From Phycisphaerae bacterium (lineage in GTDB: Bacteria > Planctomycetota > Phycisphaerae > UBA1845): a stretch of DNA of 7,660 bases. Below the pieces are notes generated by a model. It saw only the letters and a list, made by a program, of their open reading frames with translations, had not been told where the DNA came from and searched no databases. Location: assembly GCA_029260195.1 (NCBI GenBank), contig JAJDDS010000393.1:1-7660 (forward strand). Reading direction: 5' to 3'. A program made the translations under genes and the position numbers. The stretch's first letter is position 1, and every line of letters starts with the position of its first letter. Of the stretch, positions 5,763 through 7,660 are shown in pieces.

Positions 5763-6752
5763 TTACAACGCGTCGACCGCCCGGCGGACGGCTGCGAGAT
5801 GGGCGTGTGGTACCCGATTCGGGTCATAAGTACAACCCGGGGCGATCATCATGGGCCGATCCCCCGCTTGCGACACCGCGTCACGCACCTCATTCGCACA
5901 GGCGGCTTCATCCCCACTGACGAGCGTTGCGGAATGATCCAACCCCGCGCAGGGCGCCGGTTTCAGTGTCGAGACAACGTCCTCAATGGCGGGACCGGCT
6001 GTTCGATCCGCCCAGTTGAGGACGTGTACCGGGTAGTCGGCGAAGGCTGCGAAGTTCTCCGCCCGCCCGCAGACGTGCAGCATGTTGAACTCGGCATCCG
6101 ACGCCGCATCGAGGACCCGAAGATCCGACCGGCGAACCAACTCGTCGTAGGTGCCGTTACCGTTGTCCGGTGTGTCCACCCAGTCATCGCGCACAGATAC
6201 GAATATCCCGTCGGCACCAGCCTCGACACACGCCCGCGCGAAATTCGACAGCGACTCGCCGATCACCGCGAGCGCTTGACCAACCGCGCCGCGATCCTCA
6301 GCCACCAACTCCGCCACCCGACGTGAGGCTGGGTTGTCCACCGGCGAAGGCCCCGCGCCGGCGACGTAGGGACCGGGGCGCAGCAACCCGCGCAGCGTCG
6401 CCCAAGCATTGAAGACCGTCGTCACCATCAGCACCTCGCCGTTCAATTCGGCTGACAGTGCCCGAATCGTATCGAGATGCTCACCGAAGACACCGACGTC
6501 ACCATCCAAAACCGACAAACCCGCGAGGTCGGGTGTGGAAGTGATCGGCTTGTGGTGCGGATAGCCGGAATCGAAGAACACCTTCACGAAATCAAGATCG
6601 TGAGTTGCCAGGAACTTCAGATGCGCGTCGACGGCGGCCTTCCCGGCGCGTTCGTCCGCGCCGAAGTGGTGCCAGAATCCCACCGGCGGTCGATCCGGCG
6701 ATTGGCCTGCGATCACGGTCCGCACGCGTTCGATCTTGCTCATCGATGCCAT
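5763..6752 (-). CDS. Uroporphyrinogen-decarboxylase-superfamily protein with zinc-type HxC...C motif
   Basis: The product is 329 residues from the ATG at 6752 (MASMSKIERV); a second ATG (MSK) lies three codons on. A GGGAG sits 12 bases upstream, a little far. The frame is open to a GTG at 6932, but that extension looks non-coding. Typical superfamily blocks are PDRPPVGFWHHF (19-30), DLDFVKVFFDSGYP (52-65), ADGIFVSVRDDW, NMLHVCG (223-229) and MIAPGCTYDPN. His226, Cys228 and Cys307 form the HxC-x(n)-C pattern known as the zinc site of the MtaA/MtbA/CmuA-type methyltransferase branch. Heme-pathway HemE starts with RPPVWxMRQAGR, which is absent here. It is therefore more likely a methyl-transfer or other zinc-dependent member than HemE. 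Its substrate is unknown, and no corrinoid protein is encoded nearby. Confidence 0.88.
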   Translation of the reverse strand: MASMSKIERVRTVIAGQSPDRPPVGFWHHFGADERAGKAAVDAHLKFLATHDLDFVKVFFDSGYPHHKPITSTPDLAGLSVLDGDVGVFGEHLDTIRALSAELNGEVLMVTTVFNAWATLRGLLRPGPYVAGAGPSPVDNPASRRVAELVAEDRGAVGQALAVIGESLSNFARACVEAGADGIFVSVRDDWVDTPDNGNGTYDELVRRSDLRVLDAASDAEFNMLHVCGRAENFAAFADYPVHVLNWADRTAGPAIEDVVSTLKPAPCAGLDHSATLVSGDEAACANEVRDAVSQAGDRPMMIAPGCTYDPNRVPHAHLAAVRRAVDAL

Positions 6753-6830
6753 GATTTGATCCGACTCCCGACCAGAATGCTCAACGAGCACACCCAAGAA
6801 CAAATGTTCATTATGAAACAACCGGTGAAT

Positions 6831-6894
6831 CGCCACCACTTGTGGGTGGCGCCGTCCGCAACCGACGTCCCATCCACGCGACGCCACCCGCAAG
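6831..6894 (-). repeat. Three-armed inverted repeat in the leader of the decarboxylase-family gene
   Basis: In minus-strand order, arm 1 (6894-6882) and arm 2 (6851-6839) form a 13-base inverted repeat with one mismatch and a 30-base loop; in plus-strand RNA that mismatch becomes a G-U pair. Arm 2 also pairs perfectly over 7 bases with arm 3 (6837-6831) around a 7-base loop. The two hairpins are mutually exclusive, as in attenuators, but no immediate U tract follows arm 3. It occupies the 215-base gap after the lipoprotein gene, about 80-140 bases before the next start, so it could equally be a 3' stabilising or termination element of the lipoprotein transcript. Confidence 0.45.
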
Positions 6895-6967
6895 GGGGGG
6901 CGCTGCGTCGGCGCCGGCCCATCGGTATTCACTCGCGATTCGTCATCGGACGCGAATACACTTCCCC

Positions 6968-7582
6968 TCAGAACGCTTCCGACGCCTCAGCCAACTGGAA
7001 CGCGCCGTGCGGAAAGTGCTCCAACTCCACGTTGATCTCGCGATACGTCAGGCCCATCGTCGGCTCGACCCGAGCGCCGGCCCAGTGCCGATCGCACAAG
7101 TCCACTATTTCCTGCATCGACGCGATGGCTGCCAACGCGACGGGCGGAATCGACCACAACGTCGACGCGCCGGCGCCCGCCGGATTGTTCTGATAGTGCT
7201 CCAACGCCCAGCGAACCATCGCCATGTCTGAACACGCCCCCGACGCAGGGAGCGGCGCGCTCGCCCGCACAAGCCGACCCCACGAATATCGAAATCGCCG
7301 AAACCCCCGCTGAGAAAGGACGACCTGCTCGCTCAGCCGGCGATCCACGCGATGCTCGATACCCAACAGCGGCGCCGATGTCCCGGCTGGATCACTGGAC
7401 ACCCACCACACCGTTTCCCCCGCGCGCGAGGGCGTTCGATCCGACAATCGCATTAGTGACGGCGTCGCGCATCCGCTACTCAGGATTGTCGCGAAGAGGG
7501 CGACCAACCCAGCCCCGAACACGCCGCGCGAGAAACGACCGCTCGGCGGGTTTCCAGCGTGAGCCAACCGCTCGCGCATCAT
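6968..7582 (-). CDS. Putative lipoprotein of unknown function
   Basis: The product is 204 residues. The N-terminus has Arg residues up to about residue 19, then a hydrophobic stretch (VFGAGLVALFATIL) ending in LSSGC with Cys38. This reads as a type II signal peptide, although Ser at -3 is less usual than Leu. The mature part (about 166 residues) has no recognised domain. It has a basic segment (GFRRFRYSWGRLVR) and a helical second half with WALEHYQNN, and it ends near ELEHFPHGAF. It would be anchored in the inner or outer membrane. The ATG at 7582 overlaps the stop of the upstream gene as ATGA, so the two form an operon and probably share a process. GAGG lies 10 bases upstream. Confidence 0.72.
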   Translation of the reverse strand: MMRERLAHAGNPPSGRFSRGVFGAGLVALFATILSSGCATPSLMRLSDRTPSRAGETVWWVSSDPAGTSAPLLGIEHRVDRRLSEQVVLSQRGFRRFRYSWGRLVRASAPLPASGACSDMAMVRWALEHYQNNPAGAGASTLWSIPPVALAAIASMQEIVDLCDRHWAGARVEPTMGLTYREINVELEHFPHGAFQLAEASEAF

Positions 7583-7660
7583 TTCGGAAGGACCTCGAAC
7601 GACGTGATCGCGCTCAGGTCGGTCAACTGGTCGAGCTGCCAAGCGGCTGACAGCACCTTG
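7579..7660 (-). CDS. C-terminal end of an unknown protein (5' part outside window)
   Basis: Only the last 26 codons are visible, entering from the right edge. The residues include SAAWQLDQLTDL and end in EVLPK before a TGA at 7581-7579. Evidence that it is real is the ATGA overlap with the lipoprotein start, typical of coupled genes, and the normal amino-acid make-up. Too little is present to name a family. Confidence 0.5.
   Translation of the reverse strand, partial: KVLSAAWQLDQLTDLSAITSFEVLPK

Noticed and set aside
5382..6326. 314-residue plus-strand frame opposite ndk and the decarboxylase-family gene
   Set aside because: It spans two well-supported genes in antisense and is a by-product of high GC.
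6753..6932. 60-residue N-terminal extension of the decarboxylase-family protein from a GTG at 6932
   Set aside because: The extension is not like the superfamily and overlaps the inverted repeats. Members normally begin with a short sequence like MSKIERV just before the RPPV block.

Overview
This is a GC-rich bacterial window, most likely from a planctomycete (Planctomycetota) or a related PVC lineage. The best taxonomic clue is the truncated gene at the left edge. It encodes a type II/IV pseudopilin-like protein with a short leader, an ALTLIEL prepilin signal and a large secreted domain carrying a CPADS segment, a protein type that is very abundant in that group. The assignment rests on style, not on a marker gene.

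Layout. Left edge: the pseudopilin-like gene (minus, 1-777). Then a 754-base gene-free gap between divergent genes (778-1531). It holds a 14-bp perfect palindrome, a very strong G-quadruplex motif (minus strand) joined to a terminator-like hairpin, and a short direct repeat. Next is a 3-mercaptopyruvate/thiosulfate sulfurtransferase (plus, 1532-2407). Everything to the right is on the minus strand. In transcription order from the right edge it reads: the last 26 residues of an unknown protein; a putative lipoprotein overlapping it by ATGA; a 215-base spacer with a three-armed inverted repeat; a uroporphyrinogen-decarboxylase-superfamily protein; nucleoside diphosphate kinase (ndk); a sigma70-like promoter; a possible small leader ORF; and a tightly packed three-gene cassette of unknown function (5014-2505).

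The cassette is the least ordinary part. Gene A is a 245-residue helical protein whose C-terminal 70 residues resemble, by eye, the eukaryotic COMM domain. Gene B overlaps A by ATGA. It is a helical, possibly HEAT-like protein broken by an apparent one-base frameshift. Gene C has a His...Cys arrangement reminiscent of permuted NlpC/P60-like papain-fold enzymes. Sampled lines in B and C are 48-52% GC, against 65-68% in sampled lines of the sulfurtransferase and decarboxylase-family genes, so the cassette may be a later acquisition. No function can be assigned from sequence alone. The domain resemblances are inferences needing profile searches.

The recognisable genes are general metabolism: sulfur transfer, nucleotide triphosphate balance, and a probable zinc-dependent methyl-transfer or decarboxylation enzyme. 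No tRNA, rRNA, CRISPR array, transposase or insertion sequence was seen.
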